Source of the DNA: Actinopolymorpha alba DSM 45243
Lineage (GTDB): Bacteria; Actinomycetota; Actinomycetes; Propionibacteriales; Actinopolymorphaceae
Length of the DNA stretch: 64,000 nt
Reading direction: 5' to 3'
NCBI RefSeq assembly: GCF_000373925.1
Contig: NZ_KB892754.1
Span: 30,262 to 94,261 of the forward strand
Shown here: piece by piece, positions 8,784-17,406 of the stretch
Position numbering within the stretch: the stretch's first letter is position 1
How the letters are laid out: every line of letters begins with the position of its first letter
Made by a program: the position numbers and the translations under genes
The notes under the pieces: generated by a model
The model's input: the letters and a program-made list of their open reading frames with translations, nothing else
Told to the model about the DNA's origin: nothing
Databases searched by the model: none

Positions 8784-9665
8784 GTGGACAACAGGAACGA
8801 CATTCGCGAGTTCCTGGCCTCACGGCGAGCCAGGATCACCCCGAAGCAGGCCGGTTTGACCGTGTACGGCGCCAACCGGCGCGTTCCCGGGCTTCGCCGA
8901 GAGGAAGTCGCACTGTTGGCCGGGGTCAGCGTGGACTACTACACCCGCCTTGAACGCGGAAACCTGAGTGGGGTCTCTGAGGCCGTGCTCGAAGCGGTTG
9001 CCGGCGCGCTGCAGCTCGACGAGGCCGAGCGCGCCCACTTGTTCGACCTCGCCCGCGCCGCGAACACCACGCAGCGGACCCGCCGGCGGTCGACCCCGCA
9101 GCAGGTGCGACCGAGTATTCAGCGCATCCTCGACGCGATGACCGATGCGCCCGCGTTCGTCCGGAACGGACGCCTGGACATCCTCTCCGCCAACCTGCTC
9201 GGCTACGCGCTCCACTCATTGGTGTTCGACAACCCGGTACGACCGGCGAACCTCGCCAGATTCGCGTTCCTCGATCCCCGCGCGACGGATTTCTACCCCG
9301 ACTGGGATCTTGCGGCGAACACCACCGTCGCCCTTCTGCGCACCGAAGCCGGCCGGGACCCGTTCAACCGCGGGCTGTCTGACCTGATCGGTGAGTTGTC
9401 CACGCGTAGCGAGACCTTCCGTACCCGCTGGGCCGCGCACAACGTCCGCCTCCACCGCACCGGGGTCAAGTACTTCCACCACCCGGTCGTCGGCGACCTC
9501 AGCCTGACGTTCGAGGCGATGGAGCTCCCAGCTGACACTGGCCTGACGCTCACCGCCTACACGGCCGAGCCCGGCTCCGCCTCCCAGGACGGACTCAATC
9601 TCCTCGCGAGCTGGGCCGCCACCCTCGACCAGACGGAAACAGCCCACGCGCCCGACAGGACCTGA
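8784..9665 (+). CDS. XRE-family regulator with MmyB-like ligand-binding domain
   Basis: A 293-residue regulator. Helix-turn-helix at about residues 10-75 includes the typical RRVPGLRREEVALLAGVS and DYYTRLERG; residues ~110-285 form the MmyB-like (PAS-related, fatty-acid-binding in studied cases) domain with FLDPRATDFYPDW and DLSLTFEAMELP. Start is GTG 8784; no ribosome-binding site is evident, so a leaderless message is possible. These regulators commonly control a divergent oxidoreductase operon, here the CMD, aldo/keto reductase and alcohol dehydrogenase genes. Confidence 0.85.
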   Translation: MDNRNDIREFLASRRARITPKQAGLTVYGANRRVPGLRREEVALLAGVSVDYYTRLERGNLSGVSEAVLEAVAGALQLDEAERAHLFDLARAANTTQRTRRRSTPQQVRPSIQRILDAMTDAPAFVRNGRLDILSANLLGYALHSLVFDNPVRPANLARFAFLDPRATDFYPDWDLAANTTVALLRTEAGRDPFNRGLSDLIGELSTRSETFRTRWAAHNVRLHRTGVKYFHHPVVGDLSLTFEAMELPADTGLTLTAYTAEPGSASQDGLNLLASWAATLDQTETAHAPDRT

Positions 9666-9770
9666 GCCGATCACCTCGAAGTAGTGTCTGGAGGGTGGCC
9701 GCTTCGCCCGACCGCGCTACGCGTTACACCGGTGGCGTCGATAGAGCCTCCCTCGGCGAGCACCTCGTGA

Positions 9771-10193
9771 TCACGGAGAACTGGGGTCTGGTCGGCCGCC
9801 TGAGCCGGGCTGGTTGGCCCGGGCCGCCTGCGCCACGGCGGTGGCTCCGCTGGTCAGGGCCCGCCGCCATGGGGGCACCCCGTCGATCTCGATCTGGAGA
9901 GAGAAGCTGAGGAAGGTTCTGATCAGGACGATCAATCCGAGGACGGCCACACTTTCCAGAGTCGGCGTGACGGCGACGGTACGGATCAGGTCGGCGGCCA
10001 CAAAGATCTCCAGGCCCAACAGCAGTACCCCACCGAAGGTCTCCCGCAGCGCGCGGTAGCCGCGGCGTCCGCCGTCGGAGCGCCATACCCGGGCGGCGAG
10101 GACGGCCGACCACACCAGTCCTACGACCAGGACGGCGACGCCTACCGCCTCGAAGCCCTGCGCCACGCGTTCCATGACGTCCGCGAAAGTCAT
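9771..10193 (-). CDS. DUF1622 family membrane protein
   Basis: A 140-residue protein with three predicted membrane helices: FEAVGVAVLVVGLVWSAVL, GVLLLGLEIFVAADLIRTV, and VAVLGLIVLIRTFLSFSL. The segment LLGLEIFVAADLI followed by LIRTFLSFSLQIEI is characteristic of DUF1622. Function unknown. ATG 10193 follows a G-rich ribosome-binding site; a TTG two codons upstream is an alternative. It converges with the XRE gene. Confidence 0.72.
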   Translation of the reverse strand: MTFADVMERVAQGFEAVGVAVLVVGLVWSAVLAARVWRSDGGRRGYRALRETFGGVLLLGLEIFVAADLIRTVAVTPTLESVAVLGLIVLIRTFLSFSLQIEIDGVPPWRRALTSGATAVAQAARANQPGSGGRPDPSSP

Positions 10194-10236
10194 CGTCAAC
10201 CCCCCGCACCGTCTTTCAGCGAAATGGCGGTGCCAG

Positions 10237-11013
10237 TCACTGGCGTTGCCAGACGGTCACCTCGAGCTTCATCTGTTGGCGACCTGGCATGCTGGAGACC
10301 CTGAAGTAGCCGACGCGACCGTCCGTGGTCCCGAAACAGGCCACGGAGCCCACTTGTACGTCCAGTCTGCGTTCCCCCAGTTGAGAGTTCAGGAGATCGG
10401 CGCACTGCTGCTTCTTTGGAGTGCTGCCGGCGTTCCACCCGACGATCGCGTTGCCGACGAGCTCGTTGGGATAGCACGTGAGATCGCAACTGAGGCCGAG
10501 GTCGCCGAGTGGCGCCCGGCTCGGCGGGACAGGATCGAGGAACCATCCAGTCACCATGCGCTCCCCGTCCAGGGCGAGTGTGCCGCGCCACCGCACGACG
10601 GGGGTCAGGGTGGGTACGGGCGGAACCGGGTCGGGCGGGTCTGGGTCCGGCGTGGGTTGGCTGGAGGACGGCGACGGTGGGGGCGTGGGTGGGGAGGTCG
10701 TGGACGGAGACGGGCTGGGTGGGGTCGAGGCCGGTGGGTCCGTGGTGGCCGGGGGACCTGGGGAGTGGCCGCCGGGCGGGTCGTCTGAGCTGGCCCTGGG
10801 GTTGCCCGACGATCCTGAGCTTGACGAGCCCTGAAGGAACAACGCCAATCCCAGCACGATGGCAAGGACGCCGATGAGGGCGATGGCGAGCCGAGTCGCT
10901 GGTGAGGGGAGGGCGGGTATCTCCGCGCCGCCCAATTTCAGGGACGTCCCGACCACGGAGGCGGCCAGGCAGACCACGCCGACGATCCACAGTGGCGCGA
11001 TATAGGCGAGCAC
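10237..11013 (-). CDS. Membrane-anchored protein with proline-rich stalk and Cys-containing outer domain
   Basis: 258 residues, family not recognised. Two N-terminal membrane helices (about 5-25 and 42-62), then a ~75-residue Pro/Ser/Thr stalk (65-140) and a ~110-residue C-terminal domain with four cysteines (CDLTCYPNE, QQCADLL, SVACFGTT) that could form two disulfides. The stalk suggests that the C-terminal domain is displayed outside the membrane. GTG 11013 is preceded by a strong AGGAGG. Same strand as the DUF1622 gene, 43 bp apart, so probably cotranscribed. Confidence 0.6.
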   Translation of the reverse strand: MLAYIAPLWIVGVVCLAASVVGTSLKLGGAEIPALPSPATRLAIALIGVLAIVLGLALFLQGSSSSGSSGNPRASSDDPPGGHSPGPPATTDPPASTPPSPSPSTTSPPTPPPSPSSSQPTPDPDPPDPVPPVPTLTPVVRWRGTLALDGERMVTGWFLDPVPPSRAPLGDLGLSCDLTCYPNELVGNAIVGWNAGSTPKKQQCADLLNSQLGERRLDVQVGSVACFGTTDGRVGYFRVSSMPGRQQMKLEVTVWQRQ

Positions 11014-11139
11014 AGCAGGCGCCTCCTGAGGGGCCCGGCGTTTTATGGATTGCGAACGCGGACGAAGTCTATCAGTCTGACATAGCCGGCACCCGCGATG
11101 GCCCGGCTCTCAAGATCACGGTCTCAGTAAGGTTCTCGA

Positions 11140-11664
11140 GTGATGAACATTCCTGTCTTCACTGTCGACCTGCCGCAATATCACGTTGGTGCCGAACCCG
11201 ACCATGTGGCAGTAGGCAAGGTCGTGGATGCCGAGATTCGGCGGCACCTCCTGGGTCGCATGGTGGTGGTGCGCGGCATTGGTGCGCAGGACCATCCGGG
11301 CAAGACCGTTGACGACCTTGTCGACATCATCAAGCGCGACGGGACTGACCGCTACGATCCCACCCGCAAAGGTGATCGGTACGAAAATATTCAGAACAAA
11401 CAGATCGAGTTGTTCGCCTTCTGGCGTAAGGTAACGCCGCTTATGCGGTTGTTCCAAGACATCAGTTGGGGCTTCTATCACAGCGCGATCGCCATTCATG
11501 GCAGGCCGACCCGGATAGATATTCTCATCATCTATGACGCCACAAAACTCAAGGTCGTAGTGCATCAATACGAAGGCAGGGCAGACAAGAAGCGGGACGG
11601 GTTCGTGTTCAGAGAACCCACCCGCAAGTCGGAGGCGCTGCTGGGAATAGTGCGGATTCGGTAG
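11140..11664 (+). CDS. Hypothetical protein of unknown function
   Basis: 174 residues with alternating strands and helices and no motif that I recognise. GTG 11140 has AAGG upstream; ATG 11143 is equally possible. Codon use is less GC-biased than in the neighbours (many A/T third positions such as AAT, ATT, CAA, TAT), and the intergenic region before it is also AT-richer, which suggests acquisition or low expression. The opposite strand carries an overlapping open frame, but its histidine- and proline-rich translation looks like a shadow. Confidence 0.5.
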   Translation: MMNIPVFTVDLPQYHVGAEPDHVAVGKVVDAEIRRHLLGRMVVVRGIGAQDHPGKTVDDLVDIIKRDGTDRYDPTRKGDRYENIQNKQIELFAFWRKVTPLMRLFQDISWGFYHSAIAIHGRPTRIDILIIYDATKLKVVVHQYEGRADKKRDGFVFREPTRKSEALLGIVRIR

Positions 11665-11863
11665 CGGTTTTCCCGCTGACGCCGGCCCTCGCCTTCTGGG
11701 CGCACACGAATCCCGGGAGAGGGCGGGAGGTGCGCGTACCTCCTACACCTGCTGGCGAGCCCGGCGCACCATGCCGTCCGAACTCATCCTCGACTCCGCC
11801 GCGACTCAGAACTCCACCGCTCGGGAGCGAGGAAACCAGCGGCTCCGGTCTACCCCAGAGCTG

Positions 11864-12373
11864 TCAGTGCTCTTGCTCGTACTTCTTCAGGAGCGACTTC
11901 ACCAACGAAACGTCTGTGATGTGGACGGCCGTCGCAGTGTGGCCGCTCACCGTCGCCACCACGCTCAGCTTGGCACCCTTCTTGACCGAGCTGATGCCTG
12001 TCGGCCCGGCGTTGACCAGGGTGCTGTTGTTGATCACGTAGGCCTTGCTGAAGCCGTCCTGGCTTTTCAGCGTGACCTGGCTGGGGCTCACTGCCTGAGC
12101 GGTTCCGCGCTGGAAGAGCACGGACAGGTAGCCGCCGCCGGGTTTCGGTACGACGAACTCACCGTGCAGTACCCGGCCAGCCATGCCGTGCATTTCCTCG
12201 CCGCCATGCCCAAACTGATGCATACGGGTTGATTGTGCTATCTGAGGGACTTGTTGCGCGGTCCCGGCAGTCCCAGAGGGATTGGTGGCGGCCGTCACGC
12301 CGCCGACCGTCAGTGCCATGATCGTCGTGGCAGATGCGGCCATTCCCAATACGCGTGCTCGCTTGCTCCACAT
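11864..12373 (-). CDS. Secreted small protein with signal peptide
   Basis: 169 residues: an N-terminal signal peptide (RARVLGMAASATTIMALT, cleavage around residue 30), a His/Met-rich linker (MHQFGHGGEEMHGM) and a beta-strand domain (residues ~75-165) reminiscent of DUF5666-type OB folds. No enzyme motif. The linker could bind metal; that is speculative. The region before ATG 12373 holds a tandem copy of GGAAGGAGCA, i.e. a duplicated ribosome-binding site. Confidence 0.6.
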   Translation of the reverse strand: MWSKRARVLGMAASATTIMALTVGGVTAATNPSGTAGTAQQVPQIAQSTRMHQFGHGGEEMHGMAGRVLHGEFVVPKPGGGYLSVLFQRGTAQAVSPSQVTLKSQDGFSKAYVINNSTLVNAGPTGISSVKKGAKLSVVATVSGHTATAVHITDVSLVKSLLKKYEQEH

Positions 12374-12693
12374 GGCCTGCTCCTTCCTGCTCCTTCCTGC
12401 CACTGGAGTCTCCGACCCACTCTTCACCACGCCGAGGTGATCTCAGACTTCGACGCCCTCTTTTCCAGCCAGCCCAAGGCGAGCTACGCCTGGTACGGCC
12501 GGCGAACGACGCGGATCTGCCGCCACGCCGCACGCCTGTGTGGTTCCGCCCCCACACGGGCTTCGCCCGCCTGGGCCCACCCTCACCTCTTGCGATGGGC
12601 GTAGCGCCGTACCAGTGTGGAAGTAGCAGGTACTGCCGTTTGACTCTCGGGGGCAAACCGGACGCCGATGAGGCGCACGGGGAGGAGGCAGAG
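12374..12693. other. 320-bp intergenic region, no gene recognised
   Basis: Contains the duplicated ribosome-binding site of the minus-strand secreted protein at its left end and a small hairpin GTGTGG-N7-CCACAC near 12537. Open frames crossing it on either strand have non-protein-like composition. TTGACT near 12640 could be a -35 element for the ACT gene. Confidence 0.4.
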
Positions 12694-13074
12694 ATGAAGT
12701 CCTTCGTAGTCACCTGCGCGAACCGGCCAGGAGAGATCGCCAAGGTCGTGGAAGCGGTCGCGGCCAGGGGAATCAACATGAAGACCGCGTCCAGCGTGTC
12801 GTTCGGCGACCGCGGGGCAGTCGGCGTCCTGACGGAGGACGAGGCGGGCACCCGGATGGCGCTTGAGGCGACCGGCATGGAGTTCCGCGAGTGCGAGACG
12901 GTCAACGTTCCGCTCGAGGACAGGCCGGGCACCCTCGCAGATGCCTGCCGGCGGCTCGCCGATGCTGATATCAACGTCGATTTTCTGGCCCCGACCACTC
13001 TGGGCGGAACCACCGCCTCGGTCGCGTTCGGCGTGGAGGACGCTGAGGCCGCACACAAGGCGCTGAGCGCGTAG
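12694..13074 (+). CDS. Tandem ACT-domain protein
   Basis: 126 residues made of two ACT modules: residues 1-65 (FVVTCANRPGEIAKVVEAVA) and 66-126 (VNVPLEDRPGTLADACRRLA). The 'RPG.ia/tla' turn at the start of each module is the amino-acid-binding signature. Stand-alone ACT proteins sense amino acids or regulate a partner enzyme; no partner is adjacent, so the role is open. ATG 12694 is set by GGAGGAGG at 12681-12688. Confidence 0.75.
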   Translation: MKSFVVTCANRPGEIAKVVEAVAARGINMKTASSVSFGDRGAVGVLTEDEAGTRMALEATGMEFRECETVNVPLEDRPGTLADACRRLADADINVDFLAPTTLGGTTASVAFGVEDAEAAHKALSA

Positions 13075-13163
13075 GTCAGCGACCCTCGCTCGGCTGCGTA
13101 TGGGACAACCCGGCTCCGCCGGAGGTCTGGGTTGTACGTGACGTCGCACTCACCGCTTGCAGA

Positions 13164-13208
13164 CAGTGGAGACCTTTCCGTGTTGGGGCCACGGAAAAGT
13201 CTCCACTG
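13164..13208. terminator. Long hairpin downstream of the ACT gene
   Basis: Arms 13164-13182 and 13190-13208 pair at 18 of 19 positions (CAGTGGAGAC at the base) with a 7-nt loop. It is followed 20 bp later by a second strong hairpin. Likely a terminator for the ACT gene; no clear T tract is present, so factor-assisted or bidirectional function is possible. Confidence 0.6.
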
Positions 13209-13227
13209 CTTCGCCTGGAGCCGACCT

Positions 13228-13267
13228 GGCGGAGGTGTCTCGGCTTCTTTGCCGAGACACCTCCGCC
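13228..13267. terminator. Perfect 17-bp stem-loop with TTCTTT loop
   Basis: GGCGGAGGTGTCTCGGC (13228-13244), loop TTCTTT, exact complement 13251-13267. The apex TCGGC-TTCTTT-GCCGA is identical to that of the hairpin at 42203-42251, which marks it as a recurrent element. Confidence 0.7.
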
Positions 13268-13358
13268 AAGATCGCGGATGAAGTACGGCCCGGGGCTGAC
13301 CGGAAGCGGACCGCGAGAGCGTTCTGGCAATCCACCTCTTGACCCCCGCCGAGCAGTG

Positions 13359-13376
13359 ATGTTCGATCCGGAACAT
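13359..13376. promoter_or_regulatory. Palindrome overlapping the start codon of the 13.4-22.7 kb operon (candidate IclR operator)
   Basis: ATGTTC-GATCCG-GAACAT is a perfect 6+6 palindrome; its last bases are part of the ATG at 13375. TTGACC at 13339-13344 could be the -35 element. GTTC-N6-GAAC type sites are common for IclR-family proteins, and an IclR gene closes this operon. Assignment is inference. Confidence 0.45.
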
Positions 13377-16300
13377 GGATGACAAGTCGACATTATGGAT
13401 AGGCAATCAGACGTCGCTACGCCGGCGCACCGCGATCGGCCTGCTCCTGTCGGCGGCGATCCTTCCTCCGATCCAGGGTGCGTTGGCGTCGCCCGCGCGG
13501 GCCGAAGGGCCGCGACCAGCGAGCGGGTCCACTGAGGTCAACCCCCCGCTCGCTGATGCCTTGCGGCGCATCGCGAAGCCGAATCTCCGGATCGAGCAGG
13601 TGGCGCGTCTCACCGGCAGGCGGCACCGGGTGACGTTCTACGAGGCCACTTGGGACGGTGGCCGCACCTACGTCAGGGATCTCGAGGTGAAGACGTCAAG
13701 CGGCAGCTGGGTCGCGGTCACCGATCCCGAGCACCGTTTCGACGAGCAGTGGGTCGTCCTTACCGGCGACTTCCGGGGTGGTTTGTTCTATTACTACGGA
13801 ACAATGACGCAACACTGGGTGGCGTTCGACTCGTTGTCGCAGGTAGGCGAGCGGACGGTCGAGCTTCGCGCTGGCGACGAGGCGTTCGATCTGGTCGTCC
13901 GCTGGACGCTTGACGGCGACAACCCCGAACTGCAATGGACGCTGGCCGCGAAGGAGTCGTCGAACTACCTCGTCGGCTATCAGGCGTTCGACGCCGTCCG
14001 CGACGCGGACGTTGACGAGGTCCTATGCGGCGCTCTGCAGCACGCGAAGGTGATTGGCTCGCCCGCGGCATTGTCGGCGTGGGAGCTGTTCGCGCCGATG
14101 GCGCTGACCGAGCGGAAGCTGTCGAGCACGCGAGTGACGACTGGTGTGTACGTGCCCTCCGAGGTCATCGCTTTCGAACACGAACGCGCGCTCGGCTCCG
14201 ACCAGCAGCCGTTTGGTATGAGCCTGCGCAACGACAGTGCGGACGTGACACCCACGGTGTACGCACCGCAGTACGGTCCGCGTGCGGCGATGCGAGCTGG
14301 TCAGAAACGTGGCTACGCATTCGGACTGTGCGCGCTGCCCGGCAGTCTCTACGAGGCCTACACCGACCTGTGCCGTAAGGAGTACGGCTACCAGGCCTAC
14401 CGCGAGAACGTCTACGACACGTCCCTCACCGACACCATCCACAACATCGTCGACCTGCTGTCGATCGAGCCGGAAAGCGACGACTCCACGACTTTCGTAC
14501 CCTCCTTCTCGGGCTGGTGGAACCGCGCCAAGGGCTTCATCGACGTCGAGAACGACCAGTGCGTGCGTACGCCGATCTCCGGTGTCCTGCTCTCGGCGTA
14601 CAACCTGACCTCGCCGCCAGCCCTCGAACACGATCTCTACCAGGCGCGGGCGCGACATCTCATCGAATACCAGCTGTCCCGCAAGGGCATCGGCTACACG
14701 CCGATCAAGGGGAAGGCCGTCTACGGTGACACGACGCAGTATCGCGTCGGCAAGGTGCCGGGTGACGCGGCGACCCTCGGTCCGCTCTATCTCCAGACCA
14801 GAGGCCAGAACGCCGGAATTCACAAGCTGGCGATGGACGTCCTGCTCGCGGACAAGCAGGGCGATCACCGGACGCCGGTCAGCGTGCCGCTCGCGGGATA
14901 TCTGCTGACCCGCGACCCGGCCTATCTCGCCGAGGCGACGACGACGGCTCTGCGATACATCCACGACCTCATCGACACGCCGTACACGACGAACGTCGCC
15001 GAGAGCAGTTTCGGGTACGCCTACGCGAAGGGCTGGACCGAACTCCTGGTGTTGTACGAACTCACCGGCGACCGGCGGTTCCTGGAGGGAGCGCACAAGG
15101 AAGCCAAGCGGTTCGTCACGCAGACGGAGGTCCGCCCGGTACCGAAGGGCAACGTGACGGCGCCAATTCCGCCGGTGGGCTTCCAGCAGTTCGACTGGCC
15201 GACGGGTGCGGGTGCGGGTGCGCTGCCGGACTATCCTCGCGAGGAGGTGACTCCGCAGACCGCTCCGGCGTGGTACGTCTCGACCAGCGGTCTGACCTTC
15301 GAACAGCTGACGACGTTCAAGATCGGCACCAGCGCGACGCAGAACCCCGGCGGCGGTTTCGTCTTCAACCCATGCTGGGTGCCGTTCCTGCTCCGGCTCG
15401 CGCACTACACCGGCGACCAGTTGATCGCCGACATCGCGCACAACATGGTGGTGGGGCGATTCACCAACTATCCCGGCTACTACAGCCGGCAGTTCCACGT
15501 CGACCAGATGAAGCCCGACTTCCCGATGCAGGGACCGCCCGGCATCGCCGGAATCTACTTCCATCACGCGCCAGCGCAACTCGGACTTGCGATCGACTAT
15601 CTGCTCAGCGAGCAGTTCGCGCGTTCTGGCGGGGCGATCGACTTCCCACGGCTGTTCGAATTGAACTATGTCTACTTCAAGTTCAGCGTGTATGGTCACG
15701 CGCCGGGCACCTTCTACGGAGAGAACGCCGTCTGGCCCTACTTCCCGAAAGGTCTTGTGAAGGTCGACAATCCGGCCGTCAACTGGTGCGCCGGGGTCGG
15801 AAACTCCTCGCTGTACGTCAGTCTCACCAACGAGAGCGGCACGGCCCAGAAGGTGACGGTTGACGTCGCCTCCCCACTCACCGGCATCAAGCGGGGCAGT
15901 GGGATCAGCGTGGCGTACGTCCGCGGCGGGAAGATCGGCAAGGCGGCGAGACAAGCCGGCACCGCCACGACGGTGACTGTCCCGCCCAAGGGGATCGCGG
16001 CCTTCGTCGTCCGTGACGTCGAGATCGACGTTCCCTGGCACGTTGGTACGCCCGGCACAGACCGGAGCCCCGCGAGTTACCACAGCGAGGACACCAACCC
16101 CAGCAGTGACTTCGGCCTGGCCAGCGGCATCCTTCTGGTGCGACCAGACCGCTCGGGTTATGACGCGTACGTCTCGATCGACACCGAGGAACCGTCGACG
16201 CTGCGATACCGCATTGGCGATGGACCGCGTCAGGAGGCGCCGCCCAAGCCTTTCCCGTACGAATGGACGATCGGCGTTGGCGGCCTGGCAGAAACGTTCA

Positions 16301-17406
16301 GCTACCAGATCATCTCGGGTTCCCTGACCACCGACGAGGTGACTCTGCGACTCCCGGCGTCGGTCACCGGGGCCGTGGACGGGGTTGGCGGCGAGCTCGT
16401 CTGTACGCCCACCACGACACCAGGTGACAAGGTGGCGTTGACGGCCCGCGTGCGCAACGGAACGGATGCCGACCTCACCGGCCTGGCGGTGACGGTCAAC
16501 CCGCCGTCAGGGTGGACGGTCACGCCAGCCGGCGGAGCGAGGACCGTGCCCGCACACGGCGTCGCGGACGTAGCGTTCTCGGTGTCCGTGCCCGCCGACG
16601 CGAGCATCGGTGACCGTTCGCTCTCCGCGTCGGTGACCTGGAACGGGGGTACGGCCGATCTCGACTCGACCACGATCCTGGTCCGCCAACCGCGCAAGGT
16701 CACGAGCCTCACCGTGCCCACCACGATCGCGAAGCCGGGCGACCAGGCGGAGCTCGTCACGACGGTTCTCAACAGTGGCCCGGTCCCGGTCAGCGCGGAG
16801 CTGAAGTTGACGGCACCGGCCGGTTGGAGCGTCACCCAAACCACCGTGACGTTGGAGATCCCGGCCCGGTCCGAGCGGGCGCACACGTTCGTCGCCACGT
16901 CGGGCTCGGTGGTGCCGGGCAACCAGTATCGGTTCCAGGTGTCCGCGACCGGCGCAAACTCCAAGGCGGTCCTCATCAAGGTGGCAGACGCGGGGGTCAT
17001 CGTCTCCAACGTCGACTTCTGGCCCAGCTATGTCGAGACGGGGGAGTGGCTCGGTAGCAGCCTTGCCGGCTGGAACGGCATCCAGTCGCGATACAGCGCG
17101 CCCGAGGTGCTCGGTGGCACGGCGACCTGGAAGCCCGACCTGCCGCAGACCGGCGAGTATGACGTCGCGGTGTGGTACCCGACGAACTTCGCCACCACCA
17201 CCAAAGCGGCTTACGTCATCACCCATGCCGGGGGCGTCGACGAGGTGATCGTCAACCAGCAGGAGAACGCCAACCGCTGGTTCCCGCTCGGCCGCTACCG
17301 GTTCGAGGCGGGGCAGGAGGGCAGCGTCCGGATCGAAGTACGCGACACCGCCTTCCACCGCGTCAGTGCCGCGCAGTTCATCTACGTGAAAGGAAGCACA
17401 TCGTGA
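13375..17406 (+). CDS. Large secreted multidomain glycan-active protein (NEW3 and golvesin-like C-terminal domains)
   Basis: 1343 residues with a Tat-like signal (SLRRRTAIGLLLSAA, cleavage about residue 43). Residues ~50-330 are beta-rich, ~340-850 are helical with repeated Trp/Tyr/Gly-rich segments (e.g. SFGYAYAKGWTELLVLYELTG shortened) as in (alpha/alpha)-toroid lyases and hydrolases. Residues ~985-1105 are a NEW3-type domain (NPPSGWTVTP, GDRSLSASVTWNGG), followed by a second Ig-like module (~1106-1195), and ~1205-1341 form a golvesin/xanthan-lyase-like carbohydrate-binding domain (TGEYDVAVWYP, RFEAGQEGSVRIEV). Most likely it degrades or binds a polysaccharide outside the cell; exact chemistry is unknown. 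It overlaps the next gene by GTGA and leads an import operon, so its products are probably what that importer takes up. Confidence 0.7.
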   Translation: MDDKSTLWIGNQTSLRRRTAIGLLLSAAILPPIQGALASPARAEGPRPASGSTEVNPPLADALRRIAKPNLRIEQVARLTGRRHRVTFYEATWDGGRTYVRDLEVKTSSGSWVAVTDPEHRFDEQWVVLTGDFRGGLFYYYGTMTQHWVAFDSLSQVGERTVELRAGDEAFDLVVRWTLDGDNPELQWTLAAKESSNYLVGYQAFDAVRDADVDEVLCGALQHAKVIGSPAALSAWELFAPMALTERKLSSTRVTTGVYVPSEVIAFEHERALGSDQQPFGMSLRNDSADVTPTVYAPQYGPRAAMRAGQKRGYAFGLCALPGSLYEAYTDLCRKEYGYQAYRENVYDTSLTDTIHNIVDLLSIEPESDDSTTFVPSFSGWWNRAKGFIDVENDQCVRTPISGVLLSAYNLTSPPALEHDLYQARARHLIEYQLSRKGIGYTPIKGKAVYGDTTQYRVGKVPGDAATLGPLYLQTRGQNAGIHKLAMDVLLADKQGDHRTPVSVPLAGYLLTRDPAYLAEATTTALRYIHDLIDTPYTTNVAESSFGYAYAKGWTELLVLYELTGDRRFLEGAHKEAKRFVTQTEVRPVPKGNVTAPIPPVGFQQFDWPTGAGAGALPDYPREEVTPQTAPAWYVSTSGLTFEQLTTFKIGTSATQNPGGGFVFNPCWVPFLLRLAHYTGDQLIADIAHNMVVGRFTNYPGYYSRQFHVDQMKPDFPMQGPPGIAGIYFHHAPAQLGLAIDYLLSEQFARSGGAIDFPRLFELNYVYFKFSVYGHAPGTFYGENAVWPYFPKGLVKVDNPAVNWCAGVGNSSLYVSLTNESGTAQKVTVDVASPLTGIKRGSGISVAYVRGGKIGKAARQAGTATTVTVPPKGIAAFVVRDVEIDVPWHVGTPGTDRSPASYHSEDTNPSSDFGLASGILLVRPDRSGYDAYVSIDTEEPSTLRYRIGDGPRQEAPPKPFPYEWTIGVGGLAETFSYQIISGSLTTDEVTLRLPASVTGAVDGVGGELVCTPTTTPGDKVALTARVRNGTDADLTGLAVTVNPPSGWTVTPAGGARTVPAHGVADVAFSVSVPADASIGDRSLSASVTWNGGTADLDSTTILVRQPRKVTSLTVPTTIAKPGDQAELVTTVLNSGPVPVSAELKLTAPAGWSVTQTTVTLEIPARSERAHTFVATSGSVVPGNQYRFQVSATGANSKAVLIKVADAGVIVSNVDFWPSYVETGEWLGSSLAGWNGIQSRYSAPEVLGGTATWKPDLPQTGEYDVAVWYPTNFATTTKAAYVITHAGGVDEVIVNQQENANRWFPLGRYRFEAGQEGSVRIEVRDTAFHRVSAAQFIYVKGSTS

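Noticed and set aside
11116..11568. 150-codon minus-strand frame opposite the unknown gene 11140-11664
   Set aside because: Less protein-like composition and no ribosome-binding site; kept only the plus-strand gene, though neither has a known family.
12159..13406. 415-codon minus-strand frame
   Set aside because: Covers the ACT gene antisense, the intergenic gap and the hairpins; no family motif.
14023..16083. 686-codon minus-strand frame inside the large secreted protein gene
   Set aside because: Arg/Val/Asp-rich shadow of a gene with a signal peptide and recognisable domains on the plus strand.
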